From Bacteroidetes bacterium GWF2_43_63 (GTDB lineage Bacteria > Bacteroidota > Bacteroidia > Bacteroidales > DTU049), in the NCBI GenBank assembly GCA_001769275.1, contig MEOQ01000002.1:1-63932 (forward strand): a DNA stretch of 63,932 nt. Reading direction: 5' to 3'. The notes under the pieces were generated by a model that was not told the DNA's origin, ran no database searches, and saw nothing but the letters and a program-made list of their open reading frames with translations. Below, in pieces: positions 1 to 6,096 of the stretch; position 1 is the stretch's first letter, and each line of letters begins with the position of its first letter. Position numbers and translations under genes: made by a program.

Positions 1-909
1 TGGGATGAATCAAAACTGCCTTTGCTGTGGCTGGCTCCTTCGCAGTTCAGGTGCAAGGTTGCAGGAAATACAATTGTTGAAGGCGATTGCAAAATTCCGG
101 GTGGAAGATTTGAAAAAACGACGCTTAATAAAGTGCCTTTCGACGGAAGTATTCCTGTTTCTTCGGCTACCAGCAATGCAGAAAGAATCCCGGAATTGCC
201 GGAATATTTATCCAGACTGAAATTTGAGGATGTCATTAGTCATTTGCCTGCAGATTGTATAATGAATAATGCCCAGCCTTTTGATGGATACAGGTCATTT
301 GCGGAACCTTGTCTGGTAACATATTTTTCTGGCAACACTCTTATTGAGGAAGGAAATATTTCCGGAAATCAAATTCTGATTTGCGATGGAACTCTGGCTC
401 TTTCAGAAAATGTTCATCTGAAAGATGTTATTATAATTGCTCAGAGCGTTCTTTTTGAAAATAATTTTAAAGGATCGTTGCAGTCGTTTGCCCGCGACAG
501 CATTATCACCGGCGAAAAATGTAGTTTTAGTTTTCCAAGTTCTTTTGTGATTTTTTCAGAGAACAATGATAATGCTCCAGCTAAAATTTCGCTGGGAGCA
601 GATAGTGATTTTTCGGGTACAATTCTATGCTGGAGCATTCGTCCGACCATTCGTAATCATTTTCTAACTGAACTTTCCTCAAACACTCATATCATAGGAA
701 ACATTTTTTGCAACGGATATACTGAAATTAGTGGGGTTGTCGAAGGACATGTTGTCACGCGAAGCACGTTGCTCCACCTGGCCGGAGGCACACACGAAAA
801 CACACTATACAACTGCAGTATTATCGAAAGCGAGGATCCTAAAAACCTGTCCGGTCTAAATTTATTTATGGATTCGAAAAAAATGAAAACAGTGAAATTG
901 TTGAAATGA
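1..909 (+). CDS. Pseudopilin-operon protein with beta-helix-like repeats (5' end outside window)
   Basis: The reading frame is open from the first base of the window, so the true start lies upstream; an internal TTG at 22 is not a convincing start. The visible 302 residues lack transmembrane segments and contain repeated short hydrophobic strands with turn glycines and asparagines (for example GNTLIEEGNISGNQ and GNIFCNGYTEISGVVEGH), the pattern of bactofilin-like or right-handed beta-helix folds. The stop overlaps the start of the next gene in an ATGA, and two prepilin-like genes follow. I infer it is the large C-terminal part of a PilX/GspK-like or minor pilus-assembly component, but no family is recognised with certainty. 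Confidence 0.6.
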   Translation, partial: WDESKLPLLWLAPSQFRCKVAGNTIVEGDCKIPGGRFEKTTLNKVPFDGSIPVSSATSNAERIPELPEYLSRLKFEDVISHLPADCIMNNAQPFDGYRSFAEPCLVTYFSGNTLIEEGNISGNQILICDGTLALSENVHLKDVIIIAQSVLFENNFKGSLQSFARDSIITGEKCSFSFPSSFVIFSENNDNAPAKISLGADSDFSGTILCWSIRPTIRNHFLTELSSNTHIIGNIFCNGYTEISGVVEGHVVTRSTLLHLAGGTHENTLYNCSIIESEDPKNLSGLNLFMDSKKMKTVKLLK

Positions 910-1244
910 AAAAAGTTGCCGGAACTACATTGATTGAATCATTGGTTGCAACTGTCATTATTATGACCGTTGTCGGTATATCGTCAATGATCATTGCAGG
1001 TTCGTTCCGATCACACACGAATCTGCCCCGGCTTCAAGCCATCAGTGTCTCCGACAGCCTCTGCGAAAGTATAATCAGTGAAGGCTCTTTCTCTGACAGA
1101 GAGTTTAGCAAAAACGGATTGAGGTATTCTGTTACATTCTCAGTGTTTCCTTCAGCAAAAAACATTTTGGTAATGACGGTTGATGCAAAAAACAACCTTG
1201 ATCAGAATATAGGTTCCTTTCATTACTTAATTCCGGATTACTGA
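906..1244 (+). CDS. Prepilin-like protein (type IV pilin / pseudopilin N-terminal motif)
   Basis: 112 aa. The N terminus is a short basic leader (MKKVAG) followed by TTLIESLVATVIIMTVV, which fits the prepilin peptidase site: Gly before the cut, a hydrophobic helix after it, and Glu at mature position 5. The remaining ~75 residues would be the small globular head. It starts on the ATGA overlap with the upstream gene and ends in a TGATG overlap with the next one, so the three are surely translated as one operon. It probably acts as a minor pseudopilin of a type IV pilus or type II secretion-like machine in the inner membrane. Which machine cannot be told because the rest of the operon lies outside the window. 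Confidence 0.8.
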   Translation: MKKVAGTTLIESLVATVIIMTVVGISSMIIAGSFRSHTNLPRLQAISVSDSLCESIISEGSFSDREFSKNGLRYSVTFSVFPSAKNILVMTVDAKNNLDQNIGSFHYLIPDY

Positions 1245-1690
1245 TGAAAAACAAAGTTGCCGGATTTACAATTGCTGAGCTGCTCACTGCCATGATCATT
1301 TCCGGCATTCTCATCGCCGGTGCCTACAATGCTTTTCTTGCTTTTCGGCGGCAGTTCATTACTATATCTGAATCATCCGTCCAGACAACTTCGTTTTTTA
1401 CGCTCTATAATTACGCCGATGATCAGTTCTGGGCGTCGGATTCTGTTTTGTACTCGTGTTGTGACACTTTATTGTTTTATTCAAATGACACTGTTTCTTC
1501 TACGCTGTGCTGTGACACCGTCGGAATAATTCTACTGCTGCCTTCGGCACGAGATACATTCAGAATGGATGATCCGGAATTTGTTCCACATTCTTACTCG
1601 GAAACACAACAATCACGATTTAAAATTCATTCCGCTGCCATTCGCGGAAAAATTGACAAGGATGAAGTGATGATTTGGATCGGATGGTGA
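1244..1690 (+). CDS. Prepilin-like protein, second minor pseudopilin
   Basis: 148 aa. Leader MKNKVAG, then FTIAELLTAMIISGILIAGAY: cleavage after Gly, Phe at +1 and Glu at +5, a textbook class III signal. The head domain has several Cys residues (CCD and CCDT motifs around residues 71-90) that could form disulfides after export. The start overlaps the stop of the preceding pseudopilin (TGATG). It is the last gene of the operon; downstream there is only repetitive non-coding DNA. The family (PulG/PulJ-like) is clear from the N terminus; the exact role is inferred. Confidence 0.8.
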   Translation: MKNKVAGFTIAELLTAMIISGILIAGAYNAFLAFRRQFITISESSVQTTSFFTLYNYADDQFWASDSVLYSCCDTLLFYSNDTVSSTLCCDTVGIILLLPSARDTFRMDDPEFVPHSYSETQQSRFKIHSAAIRGKIDKDEVMIWIGW

Positions 1691-1883
1691 GAAAATTGAC
1701 ACACTTTTTTGAATACTCCCAAAGATCGATAAGCAATTCTTCAATTGTGTTTTAGAAAAATCCAACTTTTCTTCTGAAAAAACACTTTGATGAAAAATAT
1801 TTCTGAATTCGCGAACAATTCGCCATAATTTATATCGAATATTTTTGGAATCATTCAGAATTCGCCACAAAACATTCAATTTC

Positions 1884-2072
1884 AAAACAATTTTCGCCAG
1901 AAATTTTCAGGAATTACCAAAAATCGCCCAAAAATCGCCTCAAAATCGCCCGAATTTACCCAAAATTGCCCGATTTTCGTCCATTTTCGTCCGAAATTGT
2001 CTGAAATTGCCCGAATTTTGACCATTTTCTACCGGAATTGCCTGAAAATTGCCCGGGATTGCCTGGGATTGT
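1884..2072. repeat. Degenerate ~10-11-bp repeats (AAAATCGCCC / AATTGCCCG), helically phased
   Basis: About fifteen imperfect copies of a short word made of an A or T tract followed by GCCC or GTCC recur roughly every 10-11 bases, close to one helical turn. The words drift from AAAAATCGCC on the left to GGGATTGCCT on the right. Phased A-tracts of this spacing generally bend DNA. Several frames are open through it, but their composition follows the repeat, so I do not call a gene. Confidence 0.65.
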
Positions 2073-2607
2073 TAAATCAAATCAAAAATATTCCGAAATT
2101 TAAATCGGGATTCTCTAAAAATCCGATTTGGAATCGATTTAGACTGTTTTTGGAAATGAAGAGTTTCGATATTTATGTTTATCTGGCTTTTAGGTGTTTT
2201 TTGATGTGATTTTCCAGAACTTATCAATAGGCTAGGGGATACTAGCGTTGATTTCTTACCAGGATGGTCTTCAATCGAAACAAATAATGAAGATTTGGAT
2301 CCAAGTTTATTTCACCTGAAATTATCGTAGAAGGAAAGTAATTCCGCACATCAAAATGTAATCTTACTTACTGAGAATAGCTTATTAAATGAAAGAATCA
2401 TATCTCTTATTTATAGGATACTTTTTTAAACATCACTCAGATAGAATAATACCGTTTTCATGCTGATTCTAGATTGGACATGTTCGGTTTTTTACAATTC
2501 GAAAATCTGAAGCCATATTGTTGAAATACGAGCTATTACTTATGGTATTCTTAATTGTCGGGATGAAGGAAATGGAGTCATTTTTATTCGAACCCCCGGT
2601 CCCAAAA

Positions 2608-2638
2608 TTTCATTATTCCATAAATAGTTGTATATTTG
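2608..2638 (+). promoter_or_regulatory. Bacteroidota-type promoter of the candidate small RNA
   Basis: A perfect -7 element TATATTTG lies at 2631-2638, with TTTC (one mismatch to the -33 TTTG) at 2608-2611, spacing 19. It sits in otherwise gene-free DNA and points at the hairpins and terminator ending at 2815. Confidence 0.5.
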
Positions 2639-2642
2639 CATT

Positions 2643-2815
2643 ATAATGAAATCGTTCTTTAGACATCGTGAAGTGAAGTTTTTCAGCTGGTTTTTTCGTT
2701 GGACTGCATTTTAGAACATCAGAATAATAAGATTCAGAGGGCACTCCGTGCATTATTTCAAGGAGCCTCCCTCTCCGCAACCTTTCATAAAAAGCCCTGC
2801 CACGCAGGGCTTTTT
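2643..2815 (+). ncRNA. Candidate small RNA (~170 nt) or tiny-peptide transcript
   Basis: The transcript is inferred from a consensus -7 box at 2631-2638 and a strong intrinsic terminator at 2789-2815. Between them is a stem formed by AGAGGG and CCCTCT (about 2738-2775) with an inner CTCC/GGAG pairing. The same transcript contains a 22-codon frame at 2646-2714 (MKSFFRHREVKFF...) that is cationic and very rich in Phe and Trp, but it would be nearly leaderless. Whether the product is an RNA, a peptide, or neither is undecided; no known RNA family was recognised by eye. Confidence 0.3.
2789..2815. terminator. Bidirectional intrinsic terminator
   Basis: AAAAAGCCCTGC, CAC loop, GCAGGGCTTTTT: a GC-rich stem with A-run before and T-run after, so it can work in both directions. 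No annotated gene ends here, which is why a small RNA upstream is suspected. Confidence 0.75.
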
Positions 2816-3390
2816 CCATTAATGGCGTATGCCGCGCAAACTTGTTTGCAAGCGGCATACGCCATTAATGGAAACCTCTTTTGGAACAAAAGAGGTTTAT
2901 GAAAGGTTGACGCCCCCCCAAACGGGATCACGGCGGAGCGAAGCGGAGCCGTAATCCTGCATCACTGCAGCCATGATGTATTTGCGTGAGGCTGCAGTGA
3001 AGCAGCAATACCGCTTTCGTATGCCGCGCAAACTTGTTTGCAAGCGGCATACGCCATTAATGGAAACCTCTTTTGGAACAAAAGAGGTTTATGAAAGGTT
3101 GACCCACCCCCAAACGGGATCACGGCGGAGCGCAGCGGAGCCGTAATCCCGCATCACTGCAGCCATACTGTATTTGCGATGAGGCTGCAGAGGAGCCGTA
3201 GTCGAGTTTTCCTATGCCGCGCAAACTTGTTTGCATGCGGCATACGCCATTAATGGAAACCTCTTTTGGAACAAAAGAGGTTTATGAAAGGTTGACGCCC
3301 CCCCAAACGGGATCACGGCGGAGCGAAGCGGAGCCGTAATCCTGCATCACTGCAGCCATGATGTATTTGCGTGAGGCTGCAGTGAAGCCG
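2816..3390. repeat. Three ~193-bp tandem units, each built of four hairpins
   Basis: Units start at 2828, 3020 and 3213 (periods 192 and 193 bp) and are nearly identical apart from variable ends. Copy 1 holds four stems: H1 TATGCCGC/GCGGCATA with inner GCAAAC/GTTTGC (2828-2859), H2 AAACCTCTTTT/AAAAGAGGTTT (2872-2898), H3 GGATcACGGC/GCCGTaATCC (2925-2957), and H4 CTGCAGCC/GGCTGCAG (2965-2997). In copy 1, H1 extends to perfect 20-bp arms (2816-2871). The word CAACCTTTCATAAA at 2778 is inverted at 2896-2909. No open frame is kept across the copies. It resembles a mosaic of extragenic palindromes; origin and function are unknown. Confidence 0.9.
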
Positions 3391-3442
3391 CACATTTTCA
3401 AATTTGCACACTATCACATTTTCAAATCAAGGCATCAGCAAA

Positions 3443-3474
3443 TTAGCAAATCAGCACATTAAATCGTACTTTTG
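3443..3474 (+). promoter_or_regulatory. Probable promoter of ruvX-def
   Basis: TACTTTTG at 3467-3474 matches the -7 consensus TAnnTTTG; a weak -33 (TTAG at 3443-3446) lies 20 bases upstream. Transcription would begin only a few bases before the ruvX ATG at 3483, so the mRNA would be almost leaderless unless the second ATG (3495) is used. Confidence 0.5.
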
Positions 3475-3482
3475 CACCCGAA

Positions 3483-3899
3483 ATGGGAAGAATAATGGCC
3501 ATCGATTACGGTTCGAAACGCTGTGGTATCGCAGTGACGGATGAATTACGCCTGATCGCGTCGCCACTCGAAACGGTTCCAGCAACGGGTTTGCTTGAGT
3601 TTCTGAAAAAGTATTGCGCACAAAACAAAGTCGACATTCTTGTTTTCGGAAAGCCAACCGATATGTCGGGAAAGCCGTCGGACAGCGAAAAGCAGATCAC
3701 TCCATTTATTAATCAGCTCAAAAAGGCTATGCCCGACATGCAGATTGATCGCTGGGATGAACGTTTTACGAGCAAAATGGCGTTGCAGGCTATGATTGAT
3801 GCCGGCTCGAAAAAATCGGACCGCCGCGAGAAAGGAAATATCGATAAAGTGAGCGCTGCTATTATTCTTCAGGATTATCTGACCTATAAAAAACTGTAG
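3483..3899 (+). CDS. ruvX: RuvX/YqgF-type Holliday junction resolvase or pre-16S rRNA nuclease
   Basis: 138 aa, normal length for the family. RNase H-like fold: MAIDYGSKRCGIAVTD with the first catalytic Asp near the N terminus, the VFGKPTDMSG strand, DERFTSKMA, and a final IDKVSAAIILQDYL segment with the conserved Asp. YqgF proteins are linked to pre-16S rRNA 5'-end maturation and have been proposed as Holliday junction resolvases. The start at 3483 (MGRIMAIDYG) matches the usual family N terminus; ATG 3495 is the alternative and would leave more room behind the promoter. def follows two bases after the stop, so the two are an operon. Confidence 0.93.
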   Translation: MGRIMAIDYGSKRCGIAVTDELRLIASPLETVPATGLLEFLKKYCAQNKVDILVFGKPTDMSGKPSDSEKQITPFINQLKKAMPDMQIDRWDERFTSKMALQAMIDAGSKKSDRREKGNIDKVSAAIILQDYLTYKKL

Positions 3900-3901
3900 T
3901 T

Positions 3902-4471
3902 ATGTTGTTGCCGATTGTTGCATACGGACACCCGACGCTGCGGAAGCGTTCCGAAGATATCACCCCGGATTACCCCGATCTGGAAAAATTCATGGCAGAT
4001 CTTACTGAGACCATGTATGTTGCCGATGGAGTTGGTCTGGCCGCTCCACAGGTGAATCGAAATATCCGGATGTTTGTTGTCGATTGCAATCCTTTTAAAG
4101 AAAAATATCCTGAAGCTTCAGGCGTGAAGGGCATTTTTATCAACCCTGTGATGCTCGATGAAACGGGCGAAAGCTGGTTCTACAATGAGGGTTGTTTGAG
4201 TGTCCCTGGCATTCATGAAGATGTCTCAAGAAAAAAAACGATTAAGATCAGGTATCTGGACGAAAAATGGGTGGAACATACAAAGACCTACACAGGCATC
4301 GTTGCTCGCGTCATTCAGCACGAATACGACCATTTGGAAGGGAAAGTATTCACCGATCATTTGTCGCCCATGCGTAAGTTATTATTGAAAGGGAAACTCA
4401 ACGATATCTCTTGTGGAAATGTTGATGTTGATTACAAAATGATTTTTCCGGCTAAAACAAAGAAACGATAA
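3902..4471 (+). CDS. def: Peptide deformylase
   Basis: 189 aa cytoplasmic metalloenzyme that removes the formyl group from the initiator methionine of new proteins. All three signature motifs are present: GVGLAAPQ (residues 43-50), EGCLS with the metal-binding Cys98, and HEYDH with His140, Glu141 and His144. The length and an N terminus without a signal peptide fit the housekeeping enzyme. It lies two bases after ruvX and its stop overlaps the start of the TPR lipoprotein gene (TAATG). A second, exported paralogue is encoded at 18018-18629. Confidence 0.97.
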   Translation: MLLPIVAYGHPTLRKRSEDITPDYPDLEKFMADLTETMYVADGVGLAAPQVNRNIRMFVVDCNPFKEKYPEASGVKGIFINPVMLDETGESWFYNEGCLSVPGIHEDVSRKKTIKIRYLDEKWVEHTKTYTGIVARVIQHEYDHLEGKVFTDHLSPMRKLLLKGKLNDISCGNVDVDYKMIFPAKTKKR

Positions 4472-5010
4472 TGAAAAACAAAATTCTGATTATTTTCCTG
4501 ATTGCGCTCTCTGCCTGTTCTGGAGGCCGTCAGAACCGTCTTGACGAAATCAAAGAGAAAGAAGCTATTCTGACAAAGTCGTACGAAGAGGTTTTCGACA
4601 GATCGACAGCTGAATCACTCAGGCAGGATTATCTTGATTTTGCTGACCAATATCCCGAAGACAGCCTTGCTCCAAAGTTTTTGCATAAAGCAGCCGAACT
4701 TTCTCTTGCTATTGAAATGCCTAAGGATGCTGTAAGTACACTCGATACGCTGATTTCAAGGTATCCGGATTATGCATTTCTGCCCGATGCTTTGTTTTTC
4801 AAAGGATTCATACTCGAAAACCACATAAAGGATATTCCTGCGGCAAAAAAGGCCTATGTTGATTTTCTAAAACGCTTCCCAAATCACGAACTGGCCATTC
4901 AGGTTTCGCAAACCATTGAGAATCTTGGAAAATCACCCGAGGAACTGGTGAAGGAATTCATGGCTCGTACCGATCAACCCGATTCAACCGCTTCGGATTC
5001 AGTCAATTAA
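4471..5010 (+). CDS. TPR-type lipoprotein
   Basis: 179 aa. The signal peptide ends in a lipobox (LIALSAC, Cys16), so it is predicted to be a lipoprotein. The rest is alpha-helical with at least two tetratricopeptide-like helix pairs ([28 protein letters not shown] and the [30 protein letters not shown] region), reminiscent of the TPR fold of BamD/YbgF proteins but shorter. The C terminus is a polar Asp/Ser tail. It is coupled to def by overlapping stop and start. Its precise role is unknown; a periplasmic scaffold or envelope-assembly helper is inferred from the fold only. Confidence 0.75.
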   Translation: MKNKILIIFLIALSACSGGRQNRLDEIKEKEAILTKSYEEVFDRSTAESLRQDYLDFADQYPEDSLAPKFLHKAAELSLAIEMPKDAVSTLDTLISRYPDYAFLPDALFFKGFILENHIKDIPAAKKAYVDFLKRFPNHELAIQVSQTIENLGKSPEELVKEFMARTDQPDSTASDSVN

Positions 5011-5027
5011 AAATATTTGATCATTTA

Positions 5028-5059
5028 TTTGGTCGTTTCAAAAAAAAATCGGACTTTTG
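5028..5059 (+). promoter_or_regulatory. Probable rpmB promoter
   Basis: TTTG at 5028-5031 and GACTTTTG at 5052-5059 (one mismatch to TAnnTTTG), spacing 20, about 22 bases before the rpmB start. Confidence 0.5.
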
Positions 5060-5081
5060 CAGTCCCAAAAAAAGTATCGCT

Positions 5082-5318
5082 ATGTCACGTGTATGCCAAT
5101 TAACAGGAAAATCGAGAATGTCGGGAAACCATGTTTCTCACTCCAATATTAAAACCAAACGTAGATTCTATCCTAATCTGCAGACTAAGAGATTTTTTCT
5201 TCCGGAAGAAAATCAGTGGATTACGTTGAAGCTTTCTACCTCAGCATTGCGTACAATCGACAAAAAAGGTATTACCGCTGTGATGAAAGAACTCATTGCA
5301 AACGGATATATCAAATAA
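5082..5318 (+). CDS. rpmB: 50S ribosomal protein L28
   Basis: 78 aa basic protein. [34 protein letters not shown] is the diagnostic N-terminal half (first part shown only to the conserved TGK and SHS.N..TKR motifs), followed by the [13 protein letters not shown]-like segment seen in L28. In many Bacteroidota rpmB is followed by rpmG (L33) and a small DUF4295 gene; here neither follows and a terminator comes directly after the stop, so rpmB is a single-gene unit with its own promoter. Confidence 0.96.
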   Translation: MSRVCQLTGKSRMSGNHVSHSNIKTKRRFYPNLQTKRFFLPEENQWITLKLSTSALRTIDKKGITAVMKELIANGYIK

Positions 5319-5341
5319 ATGAATTTTACTTTGTACATTTG

Positions 5342-5366
5342 AAGCTGCTTTCGGCAGCTTTTTTTG
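5342..5366 (+). terminator. rpmB terminator
   Basis: AAGCTGC, loop TTTCG, GCAGCTT followed by a run of Ts, 24 bases after the rpmB stop. Confidence 0.85.
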
Positions 5367-5418
5367 TTTCCGGTACTGCTGCATACTAAAGCCTGATGTA
5401 ATCCGTTATTAACCCTGC

Positions 5419-6096
5419 ATGAGCCGAATTCTGATTTTTCTACTGATTGCCACTTTGTTTTCTGCAGCTTCTCTCAAAGCTCAGGACACTGAAACAAACA
5501 ATCTTGTGCAGTTTTCCGGGGTGGTTGTTTCGGCAGACAGTCTTAAGCCCCTTCCATTCACTCATATAATTATTAAAAACTCCCATCGCGGCACCATGGC
5601 CGATTTTTTCGGTTTTTTCTCCTTTGTTGCTGAAAAGGGTGATATTATTGAATTCACTTCGGTAGGATATAAAAAATCATTCTACAAAATCCCTGACTCC
5701 TTGTCTGGTAGCCGATACTCACTCATTCAAATGATGCAAACCGACACGCTTTTGCTCACCGAAACCGTGATTTATCCGTGGCCAACACCCGATCAGTTCA
5801 AGCAGGCTTTCCTGCAAACCAGACCTCCGGAGGATGATTATGACCGGGCTTTGAAAAACCTGACACTGGCTGAATTGAAAGAGAGAGCTGCCGAAATGCC
5901 CTCTTCAGGCAGCATGAATTTCAAAAATCAAATCGATCTTACTACCAGCCGCTTGTATTATGCGGGCCAGCTGCCACCTAATAATCTGCTTAACCCGCTT
6001 GCCTGGTCTCAGTTTATCAAAGCGTGGAAAAATGGAGATTTCAAACGTAAGGACTCTCGCGATAACGATTATTTTTACAATGAGCCGCTTAAGTAA
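5419..6096 (+). CDS. Exported protein with carboxypeptidase-like regulatory domain
   Basis: 225 aa. A signal peptide (MSRILIFLLIATLFSAASLKAQ) is followed by a CarboxypepD_reg-like beta-sandwich: FSGVVVSADSLKPLPFTHIIIKNSHRGTMADFFGFFSF...FTSVGYKKS, the same fold that opens many TonB receptors. The C-terminal ~90 residues are charged and helical and not recognised. The gene overlaps the TonB receptor gene behind it by 17 bases, so they are co-translated, and the protein probably works at the outer membrane with that receptor. A substrate cannot be inferred. Confidence 0.8.
   Translation: MSRILIFLLIATLFSAASLKAQDTETNNLVQFSGVVVSADSLKPLPFTHIIIKNSHRGTMADFFGFFSFVAEKGDIIEFTSVGYKKSFYKIPDSLSGSRYSLIQMMQTDTLLLTETVIYPWPTPDQFKQAFLQTRPPEDDYDRALKNLTLAELKERAAEMPSSGSMNFKNQIDLTTSRLYYAGQLPPNNLLNPLAWSQFIKAWKNGDFKRKDSRDNDYFYNEPLK

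Larger units (their letters stand above)
1691..3482. other. 1.8-kb gene-free block rich in repeats
   Basis: No convincing protein gene on either strand. In order it holds phased A-tract/GCCC repeats (about 1884-2072), an AT-rich stretch, a possible tRNA 3'-end remnant at 2587-2604, a strong promoter-like site at 2608-2638, a candidate small RNA ending at 2815, the three hairpin-rich tandem units (to 3390), and a low-complexity run of CACATTTTCAAATC-like words at 3391-3462 just before ruvX. Confidence 0.7.

Noticed and set aside
1613-2209. Open frames of 70-90 codons on both strands in the phased-repeat block
   Set aside because: Their composition follows the repeats and no promoter, signal or family motif is seen.
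2205-2330. Open stretch encoding ...LGDTSVDFLPGWSSIE...DPSLFHLKLS, resembling the end of a beta-helix protein gene
   Set aside because: Only 41 codons, no start or promoter, and no second fragment nearby; chance cannot be excluded.
2613-2902. Open frames of 67-81 codons crossing the hairpins
   Set aside because: They run through palindromes and are broken in the other copies of the unit.
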